DNA of 49,749 nucleotides from Haladaptatiplasma sp964454575 (GCA_964454575.1 CAYVTG010000002.1:1-49749); one strand, 5' to 3'. Shown: positions 15,336 through 24,927, counted from the first letter of the stretch. Numbers and translations: made by a program. Notes: generated by a model from the sequence alone, not told the origin.

Positions 15336-15527
15336 ATGGAATGTAAGAAAGAAGAGAATATGGAGAACTGTAACTGTAGTTATCCGGGATGTCCGCGTAA
15401 AGGTGTGTGCTGTGAGTGCCTGGCCTATCACCTTTCGATGGAGCAATTACCGGCCTGTGCGTTTCCGGATGATGTGGAGAAGACCTACGACCGCTCGTTC
15501 AAGAAGTTCGCTGAGATACATGGTTGA
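15336..15527 (+). CDS. DUF6485 family Cys-rich protein
   Basis: This 63-residue protein is rich in cysteine: MECKKEE..NCNCSYPGCPRKGVCCECLAYH, then LPACAFPDDVEKTYDRSFKKF. This matches the small DUF6485 family, which is expected to bind a metal or Fe-S cluster through its C-x-C and CCxC groups. ATG 15336 follows GGAGGGAAGGTG; a GTG at 15327 inside that purine run is an alternative. It overlaps the metallo-beta-lactamase gene by 8 bases, implying coupled translation and a shared process, which is unknown. Confidence 0.8.
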   Translation: MECKKEENMENCNCSYPGCPRKGVCCECLAYHLSMEQLPACAFPDDVEKTYDRSFKKFAEIHG

Positions 15528-16143
15528 GATAGTTTCGTTTCTGAGCATGGGTTTTTCCTCCAATGTTTTCATCGTTAAGGGTGATGAAAACTTCGTTGTA
15601 GATGCAGGTATAGACACCGCCGATCGGATAGTGCGATACGTGGAGTCGGAGAACCTTGACATAGACAGGATAATACTGACGCACCGGCACTTCGACCACA
15701 GCGCCGACGTGGGAAAATTATCCCGGCTGCTCGGAGTGCCCATATACGCCAGCGAGCCGGAGGCGGAAGCACTACGTAAGGCGGACGACAGGACCATAAT
15801 CGCCAGCGCCTTCGGTAAACAGATGGAACCCTTGGATGTAAGCACGCTGGAGGAAAACGAGTACGCCGGCTTCCGTATACTGCAAACGCCGGGGCATACA
15901 GACGGCAGCATCAGCTTATACCATCAAAAAGAAAAGATACTGATATCCGGAGATACCGTGTTCCCGGATGGTGGAGTGGGAAGAACCGACCTGGCAACCG
16001 GAGATATGAAAAAGCTGATACGATCCGTAAAAAAACTAGATGAACTCGATGTGGAATCCATGTATCCCGGACACGGCCGTGCGGTGGAGAGCGGTGCAAA
16101 TGAACACATAAAGATGGCTTTGAATTTGGTAAAATACATATAG
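15520..16143 (+). CDS. metallo-beta-lactamase fold hydrolase (glyoxalase II-like)
   Basis: This 208-residue protein has the MBL metal motif LTHRHFDHSADVG (HxHxDH, near residues 47-59), TPGHTDGSISLY, SGDTVFPDGGVGRTDL and the terminal PGHG. This is the layout of glyoxalase II/persulfide-dioxygenase-like hydrolases. The frame continues upstream to 15403 but ATG 15520 gives a normal N-terminus (MVEIVSFLSMGFSSNVFIV) and overlaps the DUF6485 stop. The substrate is unknown; thioesters or thiol conjugates are common in the family. Confidence 0.85.
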   Translation: MVEIVSFLSMGFSSNVFIVKGDENFVVDAGIDTADRIVRYVESENLDIDRIILTHRHFDHSADVGKLSRLLGVPIYASEPEAEALRKADDRTIIASAFGKQMEPLDVSTLEENEYAGFRILQTPGHTDGSISLYHQKEKILISGDTVFPDGGVGRTDLATGDMKKLIRSVKKLDELDVESMYPGHGRAVESGANEHIKMALNLVKYI

Positions 16144-16151
16144 GTGTAGAG

Positions 16152-16745
16152 ATGAAGTTAAAATGTGATAAAAAGACGTGCGACGGGCGATGCAATCCGA
16201 ATATGATCACCATGGCGGAAGAGGTACTTGCCGCCGGAGAGTTGATAGTTTATCCAACGGAAACTCTATACGGTATAGGCGGTGACGCTTTGCTGAAGCC
16301 CGCGATGTTTTACAAGATCAATATCTTGAAAGGTGCACCGGAAGACAAACCGATCTCGGTTGCTTATTCCAGTATAGAGCACGCATCGGAACACATCGAT
16401 ATGCCGGAAAAGGCACAGGAACTCGCAGAACGGTTCCTGCCGGGTCCGCTCACCATAGTGATAGATACACCGGAAGGTACCGAGGGTATCCGTATACCCG
16501 ATCACCCGCTGGCAAAAGCGATTATCGAACGTTTCGGACCGATAACTTCCACCAGTGCAAACCGACACGGTATGCCGCCGGCCATCGACATAGAGACGGC
16601 GCAGATGCAGTTCGGTAACGATATAGCGCTTTATATCGACTGCGGCAGGACCCGTACCGACGAAGGCACCACCGTTGTCAAGGTCAACGAAACCATCGAG
16701 ATACTGCGTGAAGGGACGATAACAAGGGATGATATTCTTGGATGA
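16152..16745 (+). CDS. threonylcarbamoyl-AMP synthase (Sua5/YrdC family)
   Basis: This 197-residue protein makes L-threonylcarbamoyladenylate for the t6A37 tRNA modification. YrdC-domain features are AGELIVYPTETLYGIGGDAL (substrate loop, near residues 28-47), KGAPEDKPISV, LPGPLTIVI, RIPDHPLAKAII and GPITSTSANRHGMPPA. It lacks the C-terminal Sua5 domain, so it is the short form. An extra N-terminal CDKKTCDGRC may bind metal. It overlaps the methionine aminopeptidase gene by 17 bases and follows the MBL gene by 8. Confidence 0.92.
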   Translation: MKLKCDKKTCDGRCNPNMITMAEEVLAAGELIVYPTETLYGIGGDALLKPAMFYKINILKGAPEDKPISVAYSSIEHASEHIDMPEKAQELAERFLPGPLTIVIDTPEGTEGIRIPDHPLAKAIIERFGPITSTSANRHGMPPAIDIETAQMQFGNDIALYIDCGRTRTDEGTTVVKVNETIEILREGTITRDDILG

Positions 16746-17616
16746 ACTCAAACATTACATAAAAGCCGGTAAGATAGCTAGTGGAGCTCTACAAGCGGGA
16801 AAAAAGGTATGCGCCCCTGGAGTACCGTACTTCGACGTGGTAAAAGCCGTAGAAGAACACATACGAAAAAAAGGTGCGTTCCCGGCATTCCCTGTCAACG
16901 TTAGTGTGAACAACGTAGGAGCACATTACACACCCTATCCCGGCGACGGTAAGATATTCAAGCCCACAGACGTGGTGAAGATTGATGTCGGCTGCCATGT
17001 GGATGGATACATAGCCGATACCGCACTAACCGTCGAGGTCGAAACGGATATGCACAAACAGATGATCTCAGCGGCGGAAAATGCACTGAAAGCCGCCATA
17101 GAGTTGGTAAGACCCGACGTAAAAGTACGGGATATCGGTGCAGTCATAGAGAAAACCATCAATGACCACGGGTTCAAACCTATCAGCAACCTCACAGGCC
17201 ACCGTCTCGAACGCTACGTGCTGCATTCAGGATTATCCATACCTAATGTAAGGTCCGGAAGACGCAAGCTGGAAGAGGGCATGGTAGTTGCCATAGAACC
17301 TTTCGCTACCAACGGAGCGGGCAGGGTCGAAAATGGTCAAAATGGAGAGATATACATATTGCGAAGAAGAAGACGACTTAACAAAGACGATGATGACTTC
17401 TACCAATGGCTGAACAAACATTTCAATACCCTCCCCTTCGCATCATACTGGTGCCACCCTTACTCGGATGATTATATCAAAAAACTAATGCAGCTTGAAC
17501 GTCGAGGTGCGGTGATGTCGTATCCTTTACTGATAGAAGAAAACAACGGTATCGTGACTCAGAGAGAGCACACCGTTCTTGTAACAAAAAAGGGAGCAAA
17601 GATACTGACAGCCTAA
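16729..17616 (+). CDS. map: methionine aminopeptidase, type II
   Basis: This 295-residue enzyme removes the initiator methionine from nascent proteins. Pita-bread fold residues are visible: KIDVGCHVDGYIADTALTV (two metal Asp), NLTGHRLERY (His), MVVAIEPFATNGAG (Glu) and VTQREHTVLV (Glu). The insert between the metal His and the Glu-containing strand, plus the length, fits the type II enzyme of archaea. ATG 16729 lies inside the upstream sua5-like gene; no better in-frame ATG is near. Confidence 0.95.
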   Translation: MIFLDELKHYIKAGKIASGALQAGKKVCAPGVPYFDVVKAVEEHIRKKGAFPAFPVNVSVNNVGAHYTPYPGDGKIFKPTDVVKIDVGCHVDGYIADTALTVEVETDMHKQMISAAENALKAAIELVRPDVKVRDIGAVIEKTINDHGFKPISNLTGHRLERYVLHSGLSIPNVRSGRRKLEEGMVVAIEPFATNGAGRVENGQNGEIYILRRRRRLNKDDDDFYQWLNKHFNTLPFASYWCHPYSDDYIKKLMQLERRGAVMSYPLLIEENNGIVTQREHTVLVTKKGAKILTA

Positions 17617-18320
17617 ATATCCTTCTTCCATTCACCCATACATTTTGGATCTCTTCTTATCCTGTCCCATTCCCCTTCTCCTTCGATCTTTGGGACTGTG
17701 TACGCTATCAATATTATCACTATGAAAAAAGATATCAGCGCGGCAAATATTATCGTACCTGAGATACCAAAGAATTGCGCACGTTGGACTATAATCGAGA
17801 TATCGTTGGTCTGAGTCGGATGTATGGCAAGTTTTCCCAGCCAAAGAAGTATACAGACTGAAAAGAGCCAGATGTACACCCTTCGTACACGATGGGACAA
17901 TGCAGTCCAAAAAGAGATCTTGAAGTACGGGTTCTTCAGATCCTCCGCAAGTTCCTCCATCCATCTTCTACTTGTCACCTTCTCTTTAGGATTGATGGTC
18001 CTTGCGATATAATCTCTTTCCAGAGCTCTTACACGGCTGTTCCATAGATTATAGTACATATACCGCCTGGATTCGATAACGAGTAGAAGGCCGACGAATA
18101 CCAGTGAAAACAGTAAAAGTTCATGGGGATTTGACGGATCGCTGAATGTCCATGTTATAAGTGCGGATAGCAATAATATAGACCAGTTTGTGGTGGTATC
18201 TAAACGAGATCGCCATGTGTATGCTCTCTGCATTTCACCACGATAAAGATGAGTCAGGATAGATGTGAATTCGCTCACATCCTGCTCTTCAACAAAATCT
18301 TCAGGGTCAGGCGCATTCAT
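17613..18320 (-). CDS. DUF2270 integral membrane protein
   Basis: This 235-residue protein fits DUF2270: FTSILTHLYRGEMQRAYTWRSRLDTTTNWSILL near the N-terminus, the first hairpin of membrane helices (SILLLSALITWTF, LLLFSLVFVGLLLVIESRRY), then RVRALERDYIAR, and two further helices (VYIWLFSVCILLWLGKLAI; GTIIFAALISFFIVIILIAY). Four transmembrane segments are likely. Function unknown. It converges with map, overlapping it by four bases at the stops. Confidence 0.8.
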   Translation of the reverse strand: MNAPDPEDFVEEQDVSEFTSILTHLYRGEMQRAYTWRSRLDTTTNWSILLLSALITWTFSDPSNPHELLLFSLVFVGLLLVIESRRYMYYNLWNSRVRALERDYIARTINPKEKVTSRRWMEELAEDLKNPYFKISFWTALSHRVRRVYIWLFSVCILLWLGKLAIHPTQTNDISIIVQRAQFFGISGTIIFAALISFFIVIILIAYTVPKIEGEGEWDRIRRDPKCMGEWKKDI

Positions 18321-18353
18321 ACAATTTCAGAACATGAAGGGCCATATATAAAT

Positions 18354-19265
18354 CTAGTCATGTGCAGTGCCGATAAGATCTTCCAGATTATCGATCTGCT
18401 GCTGTTCCATGATATCATACATCTCTTCTGTGATTAGCCTAGGTGCCTCTCTTCCTCTATAATAAACGGCCGAGCCTATCTCCAAAGCCGAAGCACCGGC
18501 GGTAACGTATTCCAATGCATCTACACCGTTGGATATCCCACCGCAGCCTATGACCGGTATGTCCACGGCACCATAAACTTCGTAAACGCATCGTAGTCCT
18601 ACCGGCTTTATACCTGGACCGCTGTATCCGCCCACTCTGTTACCCAAAAATGGTTTGCGTGTTTTAAGATCGATGGCCATAGCCTTCAACGTATTCACGG
18701 CGACGATGCCTTCCGCTCCGGCACCCTCTACAGCTACTGCTATCTTTGATATGTTATCCGTGGGAGGGAGCTTGGCGAAAACAGGTATGTCCACCGAATC
18801 ACAAACTGCAAGCACCATGTTTCCTGCTGTTTCAGGGTCTGAACCGACGGCGGCTCCATAGCCTTTTGCATGGGGGCAGCTCAAGTTTAGCTCGACGGCA
18901 TGTACTCCGCAGTCTTCCATCCGACCGGCTAATTCTGCGAATTCTGCAGTATCTGAGCCGAATATACTCCCGATAACCGGCTTATCAGTTATCAACGAAA
19001 AGAGGTCGTCCAACTCGTTTTCAAAAGACTCTATGCCCTGGTTGGGAAGTCCCATGGCGTTGAGAAGCCCAGTCTCCAATTCCAGCATCGTGGGATTCGG
19101 ATGACCACTTCTAGGCTCTTTTCCTATGGATTTTGTAACCACACCGCCGAACCCGGATCCGAACATCTTCTTCATGGTCTGTGCGGTCTGGCCGAGTATT
19201 CCGGATGCTAGGATGAGTGGATTCTCAAAGTTCAAGCCGGCTATGGTGGTTTTTAAAGATACCAT
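18354..19265 (-). CDS. pyrD: dihydroorotate dehydrogenase, class 1 (PyrD)
   Basis: This 303-residue FMN enzyme oxidises dihydroorotate to orotate in pyrimidine synthesis. Features are NPLILASGILGQTAQTM, TKSIGKEPRSGHPNPT, ELNLSCPHAKGYG (catalytic Cys of the 1B type), VFAKLPPTDNISKIA, RVGGYSGPGIKPVGLRCVYE and PVIGCGGISNGVDALEY. The catalytic Cys rather than Ser places it in class 1. The partner electron-transfer subunit (PyrK) is not in the window, nor are other pyr genes except pyrG. It is divergent from the KaiC-like gene. Confidence 0.92.
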   Translation of the reverse strand: MVSLKTTIAGLNFENPLILASGILGQTAQTMKKMFGSGFGGVVTKSIGKEPRSGHPNPTMLELETGLLNAMGLPNQGIESFENELDDLFSLITDKPVIGSIFGSDTAEFAELAGRMEDCGVHAVELNLSCPHAKGYGAAVGSDPETAGNMVLAVCDSVDIPVFAKLPPTDNISKIAVAVEGAGAEGIVAVNTLKAMAIDLKTRKPFLGNRVGGYSGPGIKPVGLRCVYEVYGAVDIPVIGCGGISNGVDALEYVTAGASALEIGSAVYYRGREAPRLITEEMYDIMEQQQIDNLEDLIGTAHD

Positions 19266-19355
19266 ACAGCCGGATTCTCATATTAGGATTAAAACTTTGG
19301 GCCTAAAAACAATCGATAGCCTTAAATGTGAAATAGTTCATCGGGGTATAATAAA

Positions 19356-20066
19356 GTGATAGACATGTTTAGAGATACGATACCAGGGCTCGATAGGGTG
19401 TTCAACACCGACATAAAGCCACCCAAAGTCGTTCTGATAACCGGTCCGCCGGGTTCAATGAAGACCAGCTTCTGCTACTATTTGATGACAAAATACGTGG
19501 AAAATACGGGTAACTTCGGACTTTACACCACTCTAGAAGAGACTGTAGACAGTCATTTGAACAACATGCAGAGTTTGGGCATAGACCTGAGTTTGAACAT
19601 GCAGATATCGGATATCACAGACATCCGCGATATAGATCAGATCGTTGAAGAGGGAGAGGAGACGGATTACGTTGACTTTCTCGAAAAGATGCTGAGGCAC
19701 TTCAAAGAAGTAAGAGGAGACCGCTTCAAGGTATTTGCTCTTGATTCTCTGGGTGCATTGTATTCCTTGATGGAACACGAAGAGAATATGAGAAAAAAGA
19801 TGTTTCACTTTTTCAAGCTCCTTCGAGACTTGGACCTATACTGTTTCATCGTTATGGAACGAAGTATAGGGGGTGAAGCAAACCTCCTGGGTAACGAAGG
19901 GTTCCTTGTGGACGGTCTCATAATGCTTGGACTCGACAGGAACAGAGGTAAATTGACCAGATACTTACAGATCGAAAAAATGCGTGCTTGTAAACATAGT
20001 ATGGAAAAACACGCACTGGAAGTAGGAGACAACGGGCTAACAGTGCTAGGCCCGATATTTGAGTGA
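19356..20066 (+). CDS. KaiC-like RecA-family ATPase
   Basis: This 236-residue protein has a single RecA/KaiC domain: Walker A ITGPPGSMKTSFCY near residues 28-41, YTTLEETVDSHLNNMQSLGIDL, Walker B FKVFALDSLGALYSL near 122-136 and a C-terminal GLTVLGPI. It resembles archaeal RadA-paralogue/KaiC-like ATPases, whose roles range from signalling to archaellum control (FlaH); nothing here links it to archaella. The GTG at 19356 or ATG 19365 may be the start. The next gene, encoding a coiled-coil zinc-ribbon protein, has its own TATA box. Confidence 0.8.
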   Translation: MIDMFRDTIPGLDRVFNTDIKPPKVVLITGPPGSMKTSFCYYLMTKYVENTGNFGLYTTLEETVDSHLNNMQSLGIDLSLNMQISDITDIRDIDQIVEEGEETDYVDFLEKMLRHFKEVRGDRFKVFALDSLGALYSLMEHEENMRKKMFHFFKLLRDLDLYCFIVMERSIGGEANLLGNEGFLVDGLIMLGLDRNRGKLTRYLQIEKMRACKHSMEKHALEVGDNGLTVLGPIFE

Positions 20067-20091
20067 TGATACCATGCAAGGTATTAGTAAG

Positions 20092-20101
20092 TTATATAAA
20101 A
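20092..20101 (+). promoter_or_regulatory. TATA box for the coiled-coil zinc-ribbon gene
   Basis: TTATATAAA lies about 60 bases before the TTG start at 20154, leaving a leader of about 30 bases that contains TGGGGGAAT as a ribosome binding site. A short dyad ATACC-AGGTAT sits just upstream at the end of the KaiC-like gene. Confidence 0.45.
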
Positions 20102-20153
20102 TAGAAGCACTATTAGGTAACAAATCAAACTCAATAACATTGGGGGAATAAAA

Positions 20154-21510
20154 TTGGCAGAAGATGATGGATTTCTTAACGAAATGGAAGGCTTCATGGG
20201 GAAGCTTAAACAACAGAAGAAAGAGCTAGACGAACGAGCGGAAGGACTCTCAGAAAGAGAACGGAGTCTTGAACAAAAAGAGAGCGAGATTCTCGAGAGA
20301 GAAAATTCTATCGAATCGAAACAAAGCGAGGTCGCTCAAGAGGCAGAAGAACTCAAAACCATAAGGTCTGAGATAGAAAGTTCAAGACAGCGTATAGAAG
20401 AGGCCAGACAGGAACTCGACGAAGAACGCAGTGAACTTAAGTCAGTCAGAGACTCTTTGCTATCGAAAACTAAGAGTATAGAAGAACTGCATGCCAGCAT
20501 CTCTTCAAAGCAATCATCGTTAGTCAGTAGGGAAGAATCTATACTTGAGAGGGAAAACGATCTCGATGAAAGGGAGAATGCCATCGTAACGAAAGAAGAA
20601 GATATCCTTGTAAAAAGAAGAGAGATCTTGGATTCCCTTGGAGAACTGCAAACATCCCTTGGTGAAAACATCGACACAAGCAAGGACATCATAAGTAAAG
20701 AACGTATGCTGCTGGATCAGGATAAGAAATTATCAGATACCAGAAGTAAGCTTCTAGAGGCCCACCGCAAGATGCTGGAGCGAGAAAAGGAAGCTTTAGG
20801 TGAAGCAGCTGAGATATCTGAAACGGATATTCCTTCGATGCCTTCACGTGTAGAAACACCTTCTGCCGAAGAGATCAGCGAGGTTCCCGATGTTGAAGCT
20901 CCTCCGGAACGTGAAGAAGAGGAAGCCGAAGAAGAAGCTGAAGAGGAAGCCGAAGAGGAAGCCGAAGAAGAAGCCGAAGAGGAAGCTGAAGAAGAGGAAG
21001 CTGAAGAAGAGGAAGCTGAAGAAGAGGAAGCTGAAGAAGAGGAAGNNNNNNNNNNNNNNNNNNNNNNNNNNNNNNNNNNNNNNNNNNNNNNNNNNNNNNN
21101 NNNNNNNNNNNNNNNNNNNNNNNNNNNNNNNNNNNNNNNNNNNNNCTGAAGAAGAAGGCGAAGGACTATCCTGCCCCAACTGCGGTACCGAACTCAGCGA
21201 AGATGCCGAGATATGTTACGCATGTGGTACTGAGATAGGCGGCGAAGAAGAAGAGGAAGCTGAAGAAGAGGAGGCCGAAGAGGAAGAAGGCGGAGCTATA
21301 ACCTGCCCCAACTGCAGCACCGAACTAAGCCCCGATGCGGAGATATGTTACGCATGTGGTACGGAGATAGGCGATGGAGAAGGATCTTCGGACGGCTTGA
21401 AATGCCCTGTTTGTGGTACGGAACTCAGCGAGGATGCCGAGATGTGCTACGCATGCGGCGCCGACATCGAGAAAAAGGAAAAATCCACAAAGAAAAAGAG
21501 GATAGTCTGA
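20154..21510 (+). CDS. coiled-coil, Glu-rich, multi-zinc-ribbon protein (interrupted by assembly gap)
   Basis: The protein starts at TTG 20154 with a GGGGG ribosome binding site. Residues about 10-220 are a long charged coiled coil with repeated SERERSLEQKESEILERE-like heptads. An EEEAEEEAEEE tract follows into 100 N. After the gap come at least three near-identical double-CxxC zinc ribbons (SCPNCGTELSEDAEICYACGTEI type) separated by Glu-rich linkers, then a basic tail KKEKSTKKKRIV. The frames on the two sides of the N run disagree by one, but the true gap length is unknown; a multiple of three joins them. It is probably a structural or nucleic-acid-associated protein; function unknown. Confidence 0.75.
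20920..21300 (+). repeat. Glu/Ala-rich coding microsatellite (GAA/GAG/GCT units)
   Basis: Imperfect repeats of GAAGAAGAGGAAGCT and shorter variants encode EEEAEEE on both sides of the N gap and again at 21245-21292. The repetition is the likely cause of the assembly break, so the copy number in the genome is unknown. Confidence 0.8.
21046..21145. other. assembly gap (100 N)
   Basis: Exactly 100 N replace unknown sequence inside the Glu-rich repeat. A round number indicates a scaffold join of undefined size. A single intact gene requires a true length divisible by three. Confidence 0.98.
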
Positions 21511-21535
21511 GTTCAGAAAACCTTTTATCACCCCC

Positions 21536-21555
21536 TTTCTTTTTTATTTTTGTTT
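21536..21555 (+). terminator. oligo-T terminator
   Basis: TTTCTTTTTTATTTTTGTTT follows the zinc-ribbon gene by about 25 bases and precedes the TPR gene, a typical archaeal T-rich termination signal. Confidence 0.5.
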
Positions 21556-21581
21556 AAATTCCGTCCATTCGGAGATAGATA

Positions 21582-23708
21582 ATGCAATCAACATCACCAT
21601 CGTTATACGGGAATTGCTCCCAAGAAACTGTGCGCTTATTGGATGAAGCAGACAAACTGTGCGATACCGGAGATCATCCTCAGGCCATAGAACTGTACGA
21701 TAAAGCACTTCAGAAGGAAAGTAACGAGATAATATACAACAATAAAGGCGTAGCTCTAGATGCTCTCGAAAGACACGAAGAGGCGATCGGATGTTACGAT
21801 TCTGCACTCGATCTAGCACCAAACTACATAACTGCATGGCACAACAAAGGCAATTCCCTTGCATACTTAGGGAGATACAAAGAGGCGATTGAGTGTTACG
21901 ACGAAGCTATCTCATTAGATGAATCATATTACGAACCATATTTCGATAAAGCCCTTGCCCACGCAGCCATGGGAGAAAGACGTAAGGCAAAGAAGAGTGC
22001 CGAAGAAGGTGTGAGATACGGAGAAGGAGACCCGGATATCCTAAAGATGTTGATGGGCGATATACTGAATGAGACCGGAGCCCACCGGGACGCCCTCAAG
22101 ATATTTGACGAGATACTCGATGATGATGAAGACAATATCGACGTGTGGAAACGTCGGGGTGATACTCTCTTCAATCTCGGTATGCTAAAAGGTGCTCATG
22201 AAACCTATGATCTGGTACTCTCTTTGGACCCGGATGACGAAGAGATATGGAATAACAAAGGCTACGTTCTATTCTCCATGGGACGTTATCCAGAGGCGAC
22301 TTCATGTTATCTAAAAGCACTTGAAATAGATCCGCATTTTGGTTCCGCACACTACAATCTAGCTTATCTTTATCACACTCAAGGCGATTACAAGAGTTCG
22401 ATCTTCCATTACAAAGAGGCGTCTAAATCAGATCCAAACAACGAAGTACTGTGGAATAATCTAGGTAATGCTCTTTACAACATGGAGAAATACGACCAAT
22501 GCGTACCCTTTTTTCTAAGAGCTATCGAAGTTAACCCGGATTACGCTATCGCGTGGAACAACATAGGGAATTCGTTGGATAAGCTGGGAAAATACGAAGA
22601 CTCCATAGAGTACCACCGGAAAGCTATCGAATTAAGACCGGATATGGACTACTTCCACTTCGCACTGGGCTACGCACTAGCAAAAACAGGTAGTGAAGAA
22701 AAGGGTTTGGAGGAAGTGAATATATCCATCGATCTAAATCCGAAGAATGAAAAAGCCTGGTTAACAAAGGCCACCATATTGAAGATGCTCGGCATGATCG
22801 AAGAAACGTTAGAAACACTCGATGAGGTGATCCGATTGGATCCTAATCATGCCGAAGCGTGGGTCATGAGGGGAGGATTACTGGAAGACCTAGGAAAATA
22901 CGAAGAATCTTTGAGAGCCTTTGAGGAGGCTCTAAAAGCTTATGAAAGGAATTTCAAGAACTTCGGGGTAAAGAGCTCTCTGATATCAAAGGGCGAGCTT
23001 CTACATGAACTGGGCCGCCACCAGGAAGCATTACAGACTTACAAACGTTTGATCAAACTGGACGAAAGTTATGGATCAGGTTGGATCAAAGAGATAGAGA
23101 TGCTCATAGAAACCGGTCAATTCAGAGATGCGGTGGTCGATGCTAATCGTGCCATCGAGATATTCCAGGACCCTATGTTATACGTTTTTAGAGGACGTGC
23201 ATATAGCGGTATGGGTAACCACGAAAAAGCACGCTCTTCTTTTCAAATAGCTCTGGAATCCGATGGTGAAGAGGCCAGGATGGCATTCGCCAGATATCTA
23301 TCAGATATAGAGGACTATGATACCGCTTTATCACTTTTAAAGGACGAAAGTTGGGAAGAAAGACTCCTAAGAGGAAACATACTTCTGGAAAAGGGAGACA
23401 ATGAAGAAGCTAAAGAGTTGTTCGATGGATTGATCAAAGAAAAAGAAAATAGTGTTAGGGCTTCATACGGTTTAGGTGTTGCACTCTCAGAACTAGGTGA
23501 TGTAAAAGGTGCTCATAATGCCTTTGATGCATGTATCGGTATTTCGGAAGACTTCCAGCCCGCGTGGTATGAAAAAGCAGTTTTGTATATGCAGTCTGAT
23601 AACAAGAAGAAAGCACTGGAATACGCACGGATCCTAAATGAATTATCATCGGGAGAATATCCTAATGTAAAGAAACTGATCAAGAAGTTGGAAAGCGAAA
23701 TAATATAA
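21582..23708 (+). CDS. large TPR-repeat protein (708 aa)
   Basis: Nearly the whole 708-residue protein is tetratricopeptide repeat, about 17-20 units of 34 residues. Clear examples are AWHNKGNSLAYLGRYKEAIECYDEAISLDE and AWNNIGNSLDKLGKYEDSIEYHRKAIELRP. There is no signal peptide or membrane segment, so it is probably a soluble scaffold for protein complexes. It lies between the zinc-ribbon protein and the GTPase on the same strand with 37 bases to the latter, so the two may be cotranscribed. The partner is unknown. Confidence 0.88.
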   Translation: MQSTSPSLYGNCSQETVRLLDEADKLCDTGDHPQAIELYDKALQKESNEIIYNNKGVALDALERHEEAIGCYDSALDLAPNYITAWHNKGNSLAYLGRYKEAIECYDEAISLDESYYEPYFDKALAHAAMGERRKAKKSAEEGVRYGEGDPDILKMLMGDILNETGAHRDALKIFDEILDDDEDNIDVWKRRGDTLFNLGMLKGAHETYDLVLSLDPDDEEIWNNKGYVLFSMGRYPEATSCYLKALEIDPHFGSAHYNLAYLYHTQGDYKSSIFHYKEASKSDPNNEVLWNNLGNALYNMEKYDQCVPFFLRAIEVNPDYAIAWNNIGNSLDKLGKYEDSIEYHRKAIELRPDMDYFHFALGYALAKTGSEEKGLEEVNISIDLNPKNEKAWLTKATILKMLGMIEETLETLDEVIRLDPNHAEAWVMRGGLLEDLGKYEESLRAFEEALKAYERNFKNFGVKSSLISKGELLHELGRHQEALQTYKRLIKLDESYGSGWIKEIEMLIETGQFRDAVVDANRAIEIFQDPMLYVFRGRAYSGMGNHEKARSSFQIALESDGEEARMAFARYLSDIEDYDTALSLLKDESWEERLLRGNILLEKGDNEEAKELFDGLIKEKENSVRASYGLGVALSELGDVKGAHNAFDACIGISEDFQPAWYEKAVLYMQSDNKKKALEYARILNELSSGEYPNVKKLIKKLESEII

Positions 23709-23745
23709 CCTTGTATCGGTATGGGTCTAAAAAAAGGTAGATACA

Positions 23746-24927
23746 ATGGAGGTAGGACTCGTTGGGAAGCCTAACGTGGGCAAAAGCACCTTTTTCTCAG
23801 CAGCTACAAGAGCAGATGTTGAGATGGCATCTTATCCGTTCACCACTATCGATGCAAATACAGGAGTAGCATATGTGAGGAGTAAATGTCCCCACGAAGA
23901 GCTCGGAGTACTTTGCAATCCTAACCATACGCCCTGTATCGATGGTACAAGGATGATCCCTATAAAGATAATCGATGTGGCCGGTTTAGTCCCCGATGCA
24001 CATAAAGGAAAGGGGTTAGGAAACAAATTCTTAGACGACCTTAGACAGGCGTCCACGCTGATACATATAGTCGATGCCAGCGGCAGCACAAATTGTGAAG
24101 GGGAACCATGCAGCCCTGGAGAACATGATCCAAGGGAAGATGTGGAATTCCTTGCAAATGAGATCGACCACTGGCTCAAAGGCATACTGGAAAAGAATTG
24201 GGACCGAGTATCAAGACGTATAGAAGTGGTGGGTGGTAATGTCGAACGACTCATATTCGAGCAGTTATCCGGACTCGGGATCTCAGAGCCAAAAGTCGTA
24301 CTTGCCATGAGGGGTTTAGATCTAAACCCAAATCCAAAGGGGTGGTCAGAAGAAGATATCTTCAGATTAGCTCATAGTATACGGATGAAAAGCAAGCCCA
24401 TGATAATAGCCGCCAACAAAGCGGATATGGCATCTGAAGATACCATAGAGTCTCTCAAGGAGATGCCATACGAAGTGATACCAACCTCTGCAGAATATGA
24501 ACTTGCACTACGTAAAGCATCGGAAGCAGATATCGTGGACTATATACCCGGAGATAACAGTTTTAAGATACTGAAGGATGATATCAACACTAGGCAAAAG
24601 AAAGCACTTAAGACCATAGCCGATTTTATGGAAAAGCACGACGGTCTAGGTGTACAAAACACTCTCGAAAAAGCCGTGTACGACCTATTGGACATGATTG
24701 TGGTTTACCCCGTAGAAAACGAACACAGCTATACCGATAAGGAAGATAGGATACTGCCGGATGCCCATCTGTTACCTCGGGGTAGCACTGCTGAGGACCT
24801 TGCATTTTCAGTACATACCGATATAGGCAGCGGATTCATACGTGCGATAGACGCCAAGACCGAAAGGGTCATCGGTAGAGATCATGTATTGAAAGATGGT
24901 GACGTGATAAAAATTGTCTCAAAATGA
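23746..24927 (+). CDS. OBG/YchF-type GTPase with TGS domain
   Basis: This 393-residue GTPase shows G1 GLVGKPNVGKSTFF (residues 4-17), G3 DVAGLVPDAHKGKGLGNKFLDDLR, G4 NKADM and a C-terminal TGS domain (GSTAEDLAFSVHTDIGSGFIRAIDA, ending GDVIKIVSK). An archaeal insertion with several cysteines (CPHEELGVLCNPNHTPC) follows the switch region. This matches the archaeal/eukaryotic Ygr210-like branch of YchF GTPases, which are ribosome-associated. Its end overlaps the TTG start of the polymerase gene by 14 bases. Confidence 0.92.
   Translation: MEVGLVGKPNVGKSTFFSAATRADVEMASYPFTTIDANTGVAYVRSKCPHEELGVLCNPNHTPCIDGTRMIPIKIIDVAGLVPDAHKGKGLGNKFLDDLRQASTLIHIVDASGSTNCEGEPCSPGEHDPREDVEFLANEIDHWLKGILEKNWDRVSRRIEVVGGNVERLIFEQLSGLGISEPKVVLAMRGLDLNPNPKGWSEEDIFRLAHSIRMKSKPMIIAANKADMASEDTIESLKEMPYEVIPTSAEYELALRKASEADIVDYIPGDNSFKILKDDINTRQKKALKTIADFMEKHDGLGVQNTLEKAVYDLLDMIVVYPVENEHSYTDKEDRILPDAHLLPRGSTAEDLAFSVHTDIGSGFIRAIDAKTERVIGRDHVLKDGDVIKIVSK

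Noticed and set aside
20844..21510. Frameshift in the coiled-coil zinc-ribbon gene
   Set aside because: The frame difference arises only across the 100 N placeholder of unknown true length, so no mutation can be inferred.
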